Notes: generated by a model not told the origin, from the letters alone. Positions 11,836-21,945 are shown, counted from the stretch's first letter. The stretch: 64,000 bases of DNA from Ceratobasidium sp. AG-K (GCA_037039685.1 JAWNGF010000002.1:4588001-4652000); one strand, 5' to 3'. Made by a program: numbers and translations.

Positions 11836-11847
11836 ACAAAACAAGCT
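11836..11847 (+). other. Primer-binding site of Y, self-priming type
   Basis: ACAAAACAAGCT, two bases after the LTR, is the exact reverse complement of 11662-11673 within the LTR. In the Tf1 family the mRNA 5' end folds onto such a site to prime reverse transcription. The same relation holds in Y2, E1, M and Q, and with one G:U pair in P. Confidence 0.72.
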
Positions 11848-11862
11848 TAACAACATACAACC

Positions 11863-13860
11863 ATGTCTATTCAAGAAGATGGAGGGTCACGCCCCTCATC
11901 CTCCATATCAACAAGAAGAGGACCCAGTCGGGCAGCAAGGCCCACAGGATCACTAAACGAACAAGATATTGCACAAACTCAAGCGGGAGGTCCCGCCCGA
12001 TCACGCCCTCAAAGTCAAGCATCAATGCCGGGATCTTTCGGCATTGCTGACATGACAACCGTACAAGAGGAAGAACCCACTATCACAAATAGAGAACCAG
12101 GAGATCTTACAAATGACCCCACTCCAGCTGTAATTCGCATTTCAACTGGAAGTCCAGGACCATCACGTCCCTTGTGGCCATCAGGGATTAGAAGACAGTT
12201 CTTTTCTCCCCAACCCGAAGCTCATGGGGGTGTGTCGCTTGTTCCCATTAGACCCCCACCTACACCACACATTCCCAATGTCCCCACAGTCCCTCAAATT
12301 GGAGGAACCATCACCAACGCAGGACCAATCCCAATGGCTTCCCAGCCAGTCACACCAGTAATTCCAGCACCACCATATGTCCCACAGGGTTACTCCCAGC
12401 GACCAGCTCCGGTACAGCAAAGCACCGGTGATCCAGGAAGTTCAAGTTCAAGTTTCAGCTCCAGCGCCAGAACTGTAATCAGTAACCTAGACGACCTGGA
12501 CGACCTTCTAGAAGGAAGACACAACGCCACCCTTAGGGTTATAGACAGAATGAGGGTCACCATAGATCGAAGGCTTAGCGGTCTAGAACAAGCTACACAA
12601 GTCCTAGCAAACAACCAGCAAATCTTCAATGACTCCATCAACACCCTACAGGGCACCCTGACAGACATTCTGAACCCGGCAAGAAACGGCGAACATAATT
12701 CCTTCCTAGTTGGTCAAGACGTAACCCGCCTTTGAAATGAGGTCACCAACACTCAAGGACTAGTAAACAACGTACGCGAAGAACTCAACACTACCAGACA
12801 AGGGCAACTCGAATGGAACGAGGCAGTAACACAAGGACTAGAAACTCTACGACAGGAAGGAACCTCCTTCACTGCCAAAATCACGGAAGTTCAGGAAGCT
12901 ATCAACAATATGCGAGAAGAAATGGACGAAGCATCTCTGCACGGGATCCCCTCTAGACGATCAAATTCTCCACCACACCCAGACGCGGAATCTACCAGGA
13001 TCGACGAATTAGAATTAAGAATCCAACGACTGACCGAGAACCCAAACATTGGTAGCGGTTCACGCCGTCCCAAGGTGACTCGTCCAGAAGCCTTTGACGG
13101 AAAGAAAGGAGAAGGTGCCGAAATGTTCATCACACAAATGGAGAGCTACTTTTTACGCCTAGGCGATCAATACACTTCCAACGAAGAAAGGATCCGCGAA
13201 GCTTTAGCAAACTTCAAATCCGAAAACAAGGCCGCCACTCACTGGGCACAAGTACTCTTAAGATCGCTTAACCAAAGGGAAAACAACCAAAACCTCGCCT
13301 CATGGGAAAGTTTCAAGGCACACTTCATGGAACAGTTCAGTGACCCCAACAAAAAAGCTAAAGCCGAATCGGACATCCGAAAATGCAAACAGAACAATTC
13401 AGTAGCAAACTATGCGTCGGAGTTCCGATACCTTCTGGTAGACGTAAATTGGGGACAGGAAGCTCTAATCAACCAATTCAAGGAAGGATTGAAATCTGAA
13501 GTCAAAACCGAACTAGCTCGTTTCGAACTAACCCTGATCAACGAAGATGGGACAGAACGAGAATTATCCCTTGACCGATGGATATCAATCGCAATCTCCA
13601 TTGATCAGAAACTACAAGCAATCAAAAACACGACAGGGAAGAAGACAGCAACAGCATCCTCTAGCTCTACAAAGAGACTCCCAGACGAGGTTTACAAGGC
13701 CAGGATTGCCTCGAAACACTGCTTGAAGTGCGGATCAGACAAACACATGCTTGCCAAGTGCCCAGAGAAGGAATGGAAAAAGGAGGAACCTAACCTCAAA
13801 GGAAGGGAAGGAAAAATGGAGGAAGAATCCGAATCGGGAAAAGGTGAGGTCTCCCTCTAA
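11863..13860 (+). CDS. gag: gag of Y (one in-frame TGA)
   Basis: 666-codon frame from ATG 11863 to TAA 13858-13860, broken only by TGA at 12733-12735, where Y2 has Arg (AGA). The N-terminal third is Pro/Ser/Thr-rich and disordered. A helical segment follows (ITEVQEAINNMREEMDEASL), then the capsid-like Retrotrans_gag core (about 13075-13600; MEQFSDPNKKAKAESDIRKC, LINQFKEGLKSEVKTELARF) and a zinc knuckle CLKCGSDKHMLAKC (CX2CX4HX4C). Pol starts 2 bases after the gag stop in the -1 frame, so pol could be made by frameshift or reinitiation. The stop may be real or an assembly error. Confidence 0.9.
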
Positions 13861-13862
13861 CC

Positions 13863-16800
13863 ATGTGTGGAGAGACCAACGAACCAGTAATGGAAACAAT
13901 GTACCTTAGAGCTACTAGCGAATCGACAATTGTTTACACAAAAATTACTGGAATCACGGAACCCATTGCTACTCTCATTGACTCAGGAGCATCAAGGAAC
14001 TTCGTCGACATCACTTGGGCACGAAGAAATAAAGTGGCCCTAATTGAACTGCCAACACCCAGGAAAATCATTGGAATCCAAGGGAAGGAACTGTCACATC
14101 AAATCCGATTCAAAGCAAATCTGGAATTTGAGTTACATGGAAAAAACTTCAAGCAAAACTTCTTCGCCATGCCTACTGGAGATACACACCTGATTCTAGG
14201 GTTAGAATGGCTAGAGGAAGCCAATCCAATAATCGATTGGCTATCGAAAGAAATTTCCTGGCGACCAGACAACATCCTTGGAAAAGCCGCAGAAATCGAA
14301 GACATACCTAAAGAATTCAAAGATTATGCAGAAGTCTTTAGTGAAGAAAAGTTTAAACGGATACCAGACCATCACCCATACGACTGTTGCATTGATCTGG
14401 TGGAAGGATCAGAACTTCCTAAACCGCCTAGGCCAATACCACTCTCACCCGCGGAATCCATAGCTCTCAGAAAGTACCTAGATGAGGAACTAGCAGCAGG
14501 CAAAACCCGACCGAGCAAGTCACCTGTAGCCGCAGCAACCTTCTTTGTCAAAAAGGGACAAGACCCAAAGGACCCGGAAAAACCTCCAGAACTCAGGTTG
14601 GTTCAACATTTTGGTCCGATCAACGAAATAACAAAAGACGACCGCTTCCCTATGCCACTGATGGAAGATCTTCTTGACAAGATCAAGGACGCAAAAATCT
14701 TTTCTAAAATAGACTTGCGTATGGGATTCAACAACATCCGAGTTAAGGAAGGAGATGAATGGAAAACAGCATTCCGAACCAAGGAAGGCCTATTCGAATA
14801 TATTGTCATGCCCTTCGGACTAAAAAACGCCCCAGCAACTTTCCAACGATATATGAATCATATTTTCCATGACCTAATTGACATCTGTGTCATTGTCTAC
14901 ATCGATGACATATTAATTTTCTCCAAGGACCGAAGCCAGCACGTGGAGGATGTTCAAAAGGTACTCAAAATTCTGTTGGACAACAACCTCTTTGCGAAAC
15001 TCCCGAAATGTGAATTCTTTGTCAAGAAACTTGTCTACACAGGAATAAATATCAGCGAGGAAGGGATATCAATGCAAGAGGAAAAGGTCAAAGCAATCAA
15101 AGAGTGGAAGGAGCCAAGGACAGTCAAACAGGTCCAAGCCTTCCTAGGATTTGCAAACTTTTACAGGCGATTCGTACCAAACTTCAGCGGCCTAGCGAAA
15201 CCCTTAACCATTCTAACAAGAAAGGACCAGAAATGGAAATGGGAAGTAGAACAACAAGAGGCCTTCGATAACCTGAAAGGGGAAATATGCAAGGAACCAT
15301 TACTGCGACACCCAGATCCAACAAAACCTTACGTATTGGAAACCGACGCAAGCGGCGTTGCTATGGGATCAATACTCTCTCAAAGACAAGACGACGGTTA
15401 CTTACATCCCATTGCTTTCCTTTCAAAATCCTTCAACGCTGCACAAATGAACTACAATGTTCACGATAAGGAACTAATGGCAATTGTGGAATCACTAAAA
15501 CACTGGCGATTACATCTGGAAGGAACTAGAGAACCGATAACTATCTACACTGACCACCGTAACCTGCAATACTGGAAGAAGGCAACTACGTTTAACCGAC
15601 GTCACGCTCGATGGCATCAAATCCAGGCTTCCTACAACTTTGAGATAGTTTACCGTCCGGGGAACATGTCAACAAAGCCAGACCTACTATCCAGAAGAGC
15701 GGATCATAGCGAGATACCAACAGCAGAGCAAATCATGATCAAAGAGGAACAGTTCAAAGGATTTGCCGGAGAAGTCAAGACAGACATCATTGCTGACATT
15801 AGGGAAGCACAAACCGAAGACAAGAGCATCAGGAAGATCATAGAATTGTGCAAAGACAAGGAGACCCTACCCAAATCCGTGCAACAAGGAATTAGGAACT
15901 ACAACTTCGAGGAAGACCTTCTCTGGATAGATGGGAGAATCTACGTGCCAGAAGACAAGGACACTCGGCTGAAGATACTCAGATTTCACCATGATTCACC
16001 AATAGCAGGACACCAGGGTCAAGCCCGAACGCTAGAGCTTATCTCAAGAAAATACTACTGGCCTGGACTTAAGGCAACAGTAAACAAATACGTTGATTCT
16101 TGTGAACAGTGCCAAAGGGCGAAAGGAACAAAAACCCAAGTACCACTAAAAGCGCTCGAAATCCCGAACAGTCCGTGGGAGGACATCACATACGATTTCA
16201 TCATAAAACTTCCAAAATCACAGGGCAATGACAGCATTCTAGTAGTAGTGGATCGGTTCTCCCGCATGGCACACTTCATAGCCTGCAAAGAATCAACAAC
16301 TGCAGATCAACTTGCCGATCTTTTCCTGAAGAACATTTGGAGATTACACGGCTTCCCACGGAGTACGGTTTCGGACAGAGGAACAACTTTCAACAGCAAG
16401 TTCCTGAAGGCCCTCTACCAAAAAATCGGAACGACACCCACGTTCAGCACGGCATATCATCCACAAACAGATGGAATAACGGAACGGATAAACCAGTGGA
16501 TAGAAGCATGGCTTTGTACATTTGTTAACTACAGGCAAGATAACTGGGCCGAACTGCTTCCCATTGCAGAATTCTGCTACAACAACCAACAACATGGGAT
16601 CACGGGAAAAACCCCATTCGAGATTGTGAACGGCAGGGAACCACTATGGAATGTTCTAAGAGAAGCTACTACGATTCCTGAAGCAGATAACAAAGCAAAT
16701 AACTGGCAGGAAGTATGGGATGAAGCAAAAGCAGCTATGGAATGGCACAGAAGAAAGGACACAGTGGAACACCAACCAAAATACAAAGAGAACGACCTTG

Positions 16801-17729
16801 TCTGGCTTTTCGGACAAAACATAAAGACAAACCGCCCCAACAAGAAACTTGACAACAAGAAACACGGTCCCTTCAAAATCAAGAAAATCATATCAAGCCA
16901 CGCCTACGAATTGGAGCTTCCAAAAACCATGAGAATACACCCTGTGTTCCACAGCGATCTTCTTAGTCCGTACAAAAAAGACGAGAACTTCCACAGAAAC
17001 CAACCCCGACCACCGCCAATCACAACAGAAGAAGGAGAAGAAGAATACGAAGTGGAGAAAATCGTGGACTGGAAGGAAACAAAGGACGGGTTGTTCTACA
17101 GGGTCAGATGGAAGGGTTATGATGAAAAAGAAGATACGGAACAACGGGCAGAAGATTTCGGTCACCTCGGAGTAGTAATGAAGAAGTTCTTGAGGGATTT
17201 CCCAAACGCCCCAACACCATCAAACTACAAGACAAGAAGTATTAAAGGGAGGGCGGAGCGGGACGACAACGCAACTTGCAGAACTTGCCCACTTTCCAAC
17301 TCACTCTACACACTCTACGCACTTAACCTTTTTTGCACAACATGCCCGCCATCACCCGTGCCACGATCGCCAACAACCTTGTCCGCGTTCTCAACGGACC
17401 AGCCTTCCAGACGGCTCGCATCCTTGACTCGGGAGCAGCCCTCTACGTCTTCAAAAGGTCCCAGCAGAGTCCAGGGCGCCTCCAATTCCGTGCTTCCGAC
17501 GACGTCCTACACTCCGACCTTGGAGAATTCGAATGGGTCGGCAAGAAATGGCCAACACGCATGCAACTCCAACGAAAGGACATCTACGTATGCCGAGGAT
17601 GTGCGGCCTTCCAGGTGTCCGAAGTCATCCTGCTATCCATGCACAAGCTCGGGGTGGTCGAATGGGGACAAGAAGGAGCTTACAGCAGCGAATGGGTGCC
17701 AGGATATGAAGGTTGCCCGCCTACTCTAA
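13863..17729 (+). CDS. pol: pol of Y: protease-RT-RNase H-integrase-chromodomain
   Basis: 1288 residues, fully open. Protease LIDSGAS with catalytic Asp about residue 40. RT motif A FSKIDLRMGFNNIR, and YIDD at 346-349. RNase H LETDASGVAMGS, then NYNVHDKELMAI and YTDHRN. Integrase zinc finger HHDSPIAGHQGQ...CEQCQ, catalytic core with D (YDFIIKLP), D (TVSDRGTTF) and E (ITERINQWIEA). GPY/F module KKHGPFKIKKI, then chromodomain EEEYEVEKIVDW...YRVRWKGYDEKEDT. The ATG lies 2 bases after the gag stop. The last 130 or so codons run past the chromodomain and overlap ORF3 (17342) in another frame; this tail is Ser/Thr/Pro-rich and poorly conserved compared with Y2, so it is probably incidental. Confidence 0.95.
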   Translation: MCGETNEPVMETMYLRATSESTIVYTKITGITEPIATLIDSGASRNFVDITWARRNKVALIELPTPRKIIGIQGKELSHQIRFKANLEFELHGKNFKQNFFAMPTGDTHLILGLEWLEEANPIIDWLSKEISWRPDNILGKAAEIEDIPKEFKDYAEVFSEEKFKRIPDHHPYDCCIDLVEGSELPKPPRPIPLSPAESIALRKYLDEELAAGKTRPSKSPVAAATFFVKKGQDPKDPEKPPELRLVQHFGPINEITKDDRFPMPLMEDLLDKIKDAKIFSKIDLRMGFNNIRVKEGDEWKTAFRTKEGLFEYIVMPFGLKNAPATFQRYMNHIFHDLIDICVIVYIDDILIFSKDRSQHVEDVQKVLKILLDNNLFAKLPKCEFFVKKLVYTGINISEEGISMQEEKVKAIKEWKEPRTVKQVQAFLGFANFYRRFVPNFSGLAKPLTILTRKDQKWKWEVEQQEAFDNLKGEICKEPLLRHPDPTKPYVLETDASGVAMGSILSQRQDDGYLHPIAFLSKSFNAAQMNYNVHDKELMAIVESLKHWRLHLEGTREPITIYTDHRNLQYWKKATTFNRRHARWHQIQASYNFEIVYRPGNMSTKPDLLSRRADHSEIPTAEQIMIKEEQFKGFAGEVKTDIIADIREAQTEDKSIRKIIELCKDKETLPKSVQQGIRNYNFEEDLLWIDGRIYVPEDKDTRLKILRFHHDSPIAGHQGQARTLELISRKYYWPGLKATVNKYVDSCEQCQRAKGTKTQVPLKALEIPNSPWEDITYDFIIKLPKSQGNDSILVVVDRFSRMAHFIACKESTTADQLADLFLKNIWRLHGFPRSTVSDRGTTFNSKFLKALYQKIGTTPTFSTAYHPQTDGITERINQWIEAWLCTFVNYRQDNWAELLPIAEFCYNNQQHGITGKTPFEIVNGREPLWNVLREATTIPEADNKANNWQEVWDEAKAAMEWHRRKDTVEHQPKYKENDLVWLFGQNIKTNRPNKKLDNKKHGPFKIKKIISSHAYELELPKTMRIHPVFHSDLLSPYKKDENFHRNQPRPPPITTEEGEEEYEVEKIVDWKETKDGLFYRVRWKGYDEKEDTEQRAEDFGHLGVVMKKFLRDFPNAPTPSNYKTRSIKGRAERDDNATCRTCPLSNSLYTLYALNLFCTTCPPSPVPRSPTTLSAFSTDQPSRRLASLTREQPSTSSKGPSRVQGASNSVLPTTSYTPTLENSNGSARNGQHACNSNERTSTYAEDVRPSRCPKSSCYPCTSSGWSNGDKKELTAANGCQDMKVARLL

Positions 17730-18106
17730 GGCCTCGATGGAACAATGCATGGGACAAGAACTTCGAGGCGGACTTAGCGGATTGGAGGATGGAGCGGGGA
17801 CGATACCAGAGAGAGAAGTTCGAGTGGAAGCCATTCTGGTGGCAGGAGAAGGATGCGGACTTATCGGAATGGAAAGAGGCCGAGCCAGACATACGACAAT
17901 GGGACAAGAACCATGTGGAGGAGCAGGAGAGGGTCATGGACTGGTCCAAGGCGGACTGGACGGACGACAAAACCTGGGAGAGGTGGGAGGAGCACTGTGA
18001 CAAACCAGGTAACACGGCGTTCAACCCCATCGATCTTACGGAGGAAGAAGAGGACGAGGTTGACTCCCTGGTCGAGAAGGTCGAGAAGGACTGCTGGGTG
18101 CAGTAA
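17342..18106 (+). CDS. ORF3 of Y, conserved protein of unknown function
   Basis: 254 residues, placed between pol and the 3' LTR where retroviruses keep env, but with no signal peptide or membrane segment. N-terminal half has RILDSGAALYVFKRSQQ and a CxxC pair (YVCRGC, Cys 84 and 87). The middle is very Trp-rich with a 10-15 residue spacing (WNNAWDKN, ADWRMERGRYQ, WKPFWWQEK, WSKADW, WERWEEH). The C-terminus has NPIDLTEEEEDE (about 228-240), resembling a SUMO-interacting motif, and ends KDCWVQ. Start chosen at ATG 17342, matching the ATG of Y2 ORF3 at 41683; both are exactly 255 codons. About 80% identical to Y2 over the N-terminal half. Overlaps pol by 388 bp in the -1 frame. I know no described family for it. 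Confidence 0.82.
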   Translation: MPAITRATIANNLVRVLNGPAFQTARILDSGAALYVFKRSQQSPGRLQFRASDDVLHSDLGEFEWVGKKWPTRMQLQRKDIYVCRGCAAFQVSEVILLSMHKLGVVEWGQEGAYSSEWVPGYEGCPPTLRPRWNNAWDKNFEADLADWRMERGRYQREKFEWKPFWWQEKDADLSEWKEAEPDIRQWDKNHVEEQERVMDWSKADWTDDKTWERWEEHCDKPGNTAFNPIDLTEEEEDEVDSLVEKVEKDCWVQ

Positions 18107-18151
18107 ATCGGTCCTTTCGGGTTCCCCTCAAGGACCTTAAGGGGGGAGTAA

Positions 18152-18600
18152 TGTCGTGAGCCATGCTCCCACCATCGGACTCGTCTACGTCTCGTCCTTC
18201 CTCTTGTGTTTGTTCTTTGTCTTTCTTTCATGCCGCGTTGCCCCCTTCTTGTGGTTATGTGTTACACTGTGTAACGCGGCTGTGCTTTGTAGGAGTCATG
18301 TCTGTTCATACAGCATGACTCACATGGACACTCCTGATTGGTAGACTGTTATGACTCTTGTGGCTGCGCTCTGTATGACTCGGCCATGTCTTGATTATAT
18401 ATAGAGGACCAACAAGCCTGGAAACCCCAGCTTGTTTTGTCTCGTCAAACATCCCCTTTGAGTGCCACTCTGAACCACCCCTACCCTCGAGAGCCTACAG
18501 ACGCTTAAGTGTGTTGCGGTTCAAGAGGTCACTTAGGTCTTAGTGCCGTCCACTCTCCATCGCGGCTTGTTTCATAGCCACCAAGAAGAAGCTTACGACA
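18152..18600 (+). repeat. 3' LTR of Y
   Basis: Identical by eye to 11385-11833. Preceded by the polypurine tract AAGGGGGGAGTAA and followed by the duplication AGCCT. Confidence 0.96.
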
Positions 18601-18605
18601 AGCCT

Positions 18606-19179
18606 TAGGATATTCAGTCATTAGTCTTTATCTTCAGGGACAACAATTTTCCCTTGGTACCAGGGAAGGTTTTTGTTGTACTCATACTCCCTGAATTGTT
18701 TCTTTGCAGTTGGGGGTAGGTTGTCCCTCCCCTTGACTGTGGCTATCAGGGTACTAAGGTTTCTGTCCTTGTCTTGTCCTTGTTTGATTGCTGTTACAAT
18801 GTCGACTCCCAGGGCAGCTGAGAATCCTTTGAAGGTTTCAGCAGATACCATGACCTGCTCTGCATTAGGTATATTGTTGTAGTTGCTTCTTCCTGATAGT
18901 ATGTCTGGCTTTGTGGACATTTTTTCTAGCAGATAGTGTATCTTGTAGTTGTATGAAGATATTAGTTGGTACCATCTGCTGTGTCTTCTATTGAAGATCC
19001 TTGTATTTCCCAGTAAATGATGTTTCAGTGATCTGTGTAGACAATTACTTGAAGCTTTGTTCCTTCAAGATCTATATGCCAGTCGGTCAGGGCTTTGATG
19101 ATGGCTAGAAGCTCCCTGTTGTGTGTGTTGTAGTTGAGTTCAGCCAGTTTAAATCTCTGGGATAGGAAGCCAGTTGGGT
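18606..19179 (-). pseudogene. pol: pol of M: rest of RNase H and integrase linker
   Basis: Continues RNase H after solo LTR A: AELNYNTHNRELLAIIKALT and a TDH-stop-N where Y has TDHRN. Then MSTKPDILSGRSNYNNIPNAE and LPWYQGKIVVPEDKD, the segment before the integrase zinc finger. Interrupted at 18605 by Y (AGCCT duplication) and resumes at 11384. Confidence 0.85.
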
Positions 19180-19184
19180 GTAGA

Positions 19185-20454
19185 TGTTATGGATACTGAC
19201 TTCCATTGGTATCTATACTTAGTCTAAACTCACTATACCCAAGGATCGGAAAATGTACAAAATATGTCTTGTTTCGTATTGCTTGTAACAAATGTGTTAC
19301 GAATTGCATTGTATATACAAGAGTGCAAATCGATACTTCTAATGTTTCTATATCAGTCATGACTTTCAGCAACTTGGACGATTTAGAATTCATTTAGTTA
19401 CAAATTGTTTAAGTTTAATCAATTTGTTCCTTTGTGAAATACAAGTATTTCTGGTATATCGTCCAACTTGCTGAACCAATTGACTTGATTTCTTTCTGCG
19501 CTCACTAACGCACAGCCTCGCACATGTATCGGCGGAGTTTCATGTATTTCTATACAGCAGCTTCGGAGATATTATCTTATCAGTGTTCAAATATTGATAG
19601 CCACATGATACATACTTTGAACACAGCATATCTCCACAACCACTGCATGGAATTCCACGATCAGACTTGCGTTGGAGTCGCACTGCCTTGCGCTATTTTT
19701 GTAAATAGTCTTTATCTAGTAGTTTCCGTGTTCTGGGAAGCTCTTGCAGAACGGTTACATGCATAGCCACACTATGTATGGAGTTTGTACCTTTAATATG
19801 TACTTTGAGCAGCACTGCATGATCTAGCTATAGCTACAGAGCTATTCTTAGGCTGCTCCACACTATCTAGTGGCCTGGAAATTACAGTTAGAATATGTAC
19901 ACTTGAGTATTCATACCTGTGCGCTCTAAGGTATATAAACTGGCCTCTGAGAGCCTCCAGAGATCACCTCTCAATTTACTTTCAATACATCTTTACCAAG
20001 TTTATCACTTGTGTGACAGCTTTACAGCTTATTCTAAGACCTAAAGCAGTTCTCCCAATAACACTCCTTAACTGTTGAGTTTAACTCCAATTAGGTTGCA
20101 GTTGAGGTTGAGATAACTTTAAGAGTTCTACAGTAAGCACTAAGCACTGCACAACAGATACTTGTGTTAGAGAAGTATATTAAGTATTAACTTGATTCTA
20201 GCAATCAGGGGGGATATCTTAAATACAACTTATAGGGAACCTTGCCTTGTAGCATTGCTCAAACAGTTGTAACTTAAGTGTACCTCTACAGTTAAGAAAG
20301 ATATATTGTCTTTAGTAACAAATACTGTTAGTAACAGCATATTAGTGCCCTCTGAGGATCTAGTAAAGTTTACTTTACCCTCTGGCTCCATAAAGTTGTG
20401 ATACAGACAAAGTATATTCTATACTTTAGGATATATTTACACTGAACCATAACA
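19185..20454 (+). mobile_element. Solo LTR A (1270 bp)
   Basis: Begins TGTTATGG and ends CCATAACA, an 8-bp perfect inverted terminus, flanked by the duplication GTAGA (19180-19184 and 20455-20459). It contains no gag or pol. A TATATAAAC motif near 19932 is followed by a GC-richer segment, as in an LTR promoter. It is nearly the reverse complement of 30982-32257. Inserted in RNase H of M. Solo LTRs arise by recombination between the two LTRs of a full element. Confidence 0.9.
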
Positions 20455-20459
20455 GTAGA

Positions 20460-21262
20460 TAGCACTCCAACTGCCTCTGGGACAGTTTTGCTCCCATTGC
20501 TACTCCTGAAGCGTCTGTCTCCAGATAGTATTGCTTTGATTCATTGGGATGTGCAAGCACTGGTTCTTCTGATATGAGTTGTTTTAGTTCATCAAAGGCT
20601 TTTTGATGCTCCTCATTCCATTCCCATTTCTTGTCCTTGTGTGTCAATTGTGTTAGGGGCTTGACAACCAACAAGAAGGATGCTACAAATTTTCTGTAGA
20701 AGTTGGCAAATCCTATGAAGGACTGTAGTTGTTTCACCATATTGGGTATTGGTCATTCCTGGATTGTTTTGACTTTGTCCCTGTGCATGGAGATTCCATG
20801 TTCAAGTATGACAAATCCTACCCAGTCAGCCTGCCTTTTGTAGAAGTGGCATTTCTTGATGTGCCTGTAGAGGTGGTTTTGTTGTAGCCTTTCTACAACT
20901 TCCCTCACATACTTTGTGCAATGTGATCTTCCTCTGGATATGACAAGGATATCATTGATGTCAACTATGTCTGATATTCCTTTCATATCCATGAAGATAT
21001 TATCCATGTATCTTTGGAAGGTGGACAGTCTGTTCTTGAGTCCAAAGGGCATTACCTGATACTCAAATAGGCCTTCTGAGGTTCTGAAAGCAGTCTTCCA
21101 TTTGTCCTTTTCCTTTATTCTGATGTTCCAGAAGCCTTTCTTCAAGTCCAGGGTGGAAATGAAGCATTCTTCCTTTGTTTCTTCTCCTGTTTTCTTGAAG
21201 ATGTTGAGTAACTCCTCCAGGAGTGGTACAGGGTGCCAATCAGCTTTTGTTATGGCATTCAC
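20460..21262 (-). pseudogene. pol: pol of M: reverse transcriptase and start of RNase H
   Basis: 21262-20753 is RT with FISTLDLKKGFWNIR (motif A), QVMPFGLKN, and VDINDILVIS in place of the YIDD box, so the catalytic pair is destroyed. 20740 onward gives QSFIGFANFYRKFV and RNase H starting YLETDASGVAMGAKLSQRQ, cut by solo LTR A at 20454. GTAGA at 20455-20459 is the duplication of that LTR. Confidence 0.85.
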
Positions 21263-21285
21263 CCTGGGATAGTCTACTTCACTCC

Positions 21286-21945
21286 TTAGGTCTGGTTGGT
21301 TTGTCCAGGTTTTTGGGCTTTTTCTACAAAGAAGGTTCTGGCAGCAATTGGGGATTTGCTTGGCCTGATCCTTTCTGTAGTCAATTTGTCTTCAATTGTT
21401 TGTTTCAAGGCTTCCTGATCCCTTGGAGAGAGTGGATATGCCTTTTTAGGTTTTGGTAGATCTGCTCCTTCCAGGAGATCAATTGTGCAATCCCATTCTT
21501 TGTGCTCAGGTAGTTTAGCATATTGCTCTTCATCAAAGATGTCTGCATAGTCCATGAGTTCTTCTGGTACTTCATCTAGTTCTACTACTTTCCCTTGTAT
21601 GGCAGTTTCTTGCCAGTTGATCTGGAAGGGAGACCATGTGATGTCTGGGTTGACTTCTTTAAGCCAAGTCGTTCCCAGGATCATTGGTTGAGTGCCTGTT
21701 GGCATGCAGTAGAGTTTCTGTGTGACAGTTCTTCCCTCTAGTTTGAAAGTGACTTTTTTATGGAAGCAGATAGTTTCTTTTTCTGTTTTTCCATTGATCA
21801 TTTCTATGCATCTTGGTGTTTGTAGTTCAATGAGTGGGAGATTGTTTCTCCTAGTGTATTTGATATCCATGAAGTTTCTAGTAGATCCTGAGTCAATGAG
21901 TGTTGGTGTTTTGTCTGTGATTCCCACTATCTTTGTGTATACCAT
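21286..21945 (-). pseudogene. pol: pol of M: protease
   Basis: 219-residue open segment: aspartic protease with LIDSGSTRNFMDI, then GTTWLKEVNPDITW and the linker into RT (DLPKPKKAYPLSP). Very similar in layout to pol of Y (LIDSGASRNFVDI). Broken by a stop at the start of RT. Confidence 0.85.

Larger units (their letters stand above)
11385..18600 (+). mobile_element. Ty3/Gypsy element Y, full length, recent
   Basis: 7216 bp with two 449-bp LTRs that are identical by eye, and a perfect target duplication AGCCT (11380-11384 and 18601-18605). Inserted in the integrase linker of M. Gag has one stop; pol is open for 1288 codons with all catalytic motifs; ORF3 is intact. CpG is frequent, unlike the surrounding M. 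Identical LTRs mean recent insertion, and activity is plausible apart from the gag stop. Confidence 0.96.

Noticed and set aside
17680..18231. Minus-strand 183-residue ORF opposite ORF3 of Y
   Set aside because: Antisense shadow; Y2 has no matching intact minus frame, while the plus-strand ORF3 is conserved.
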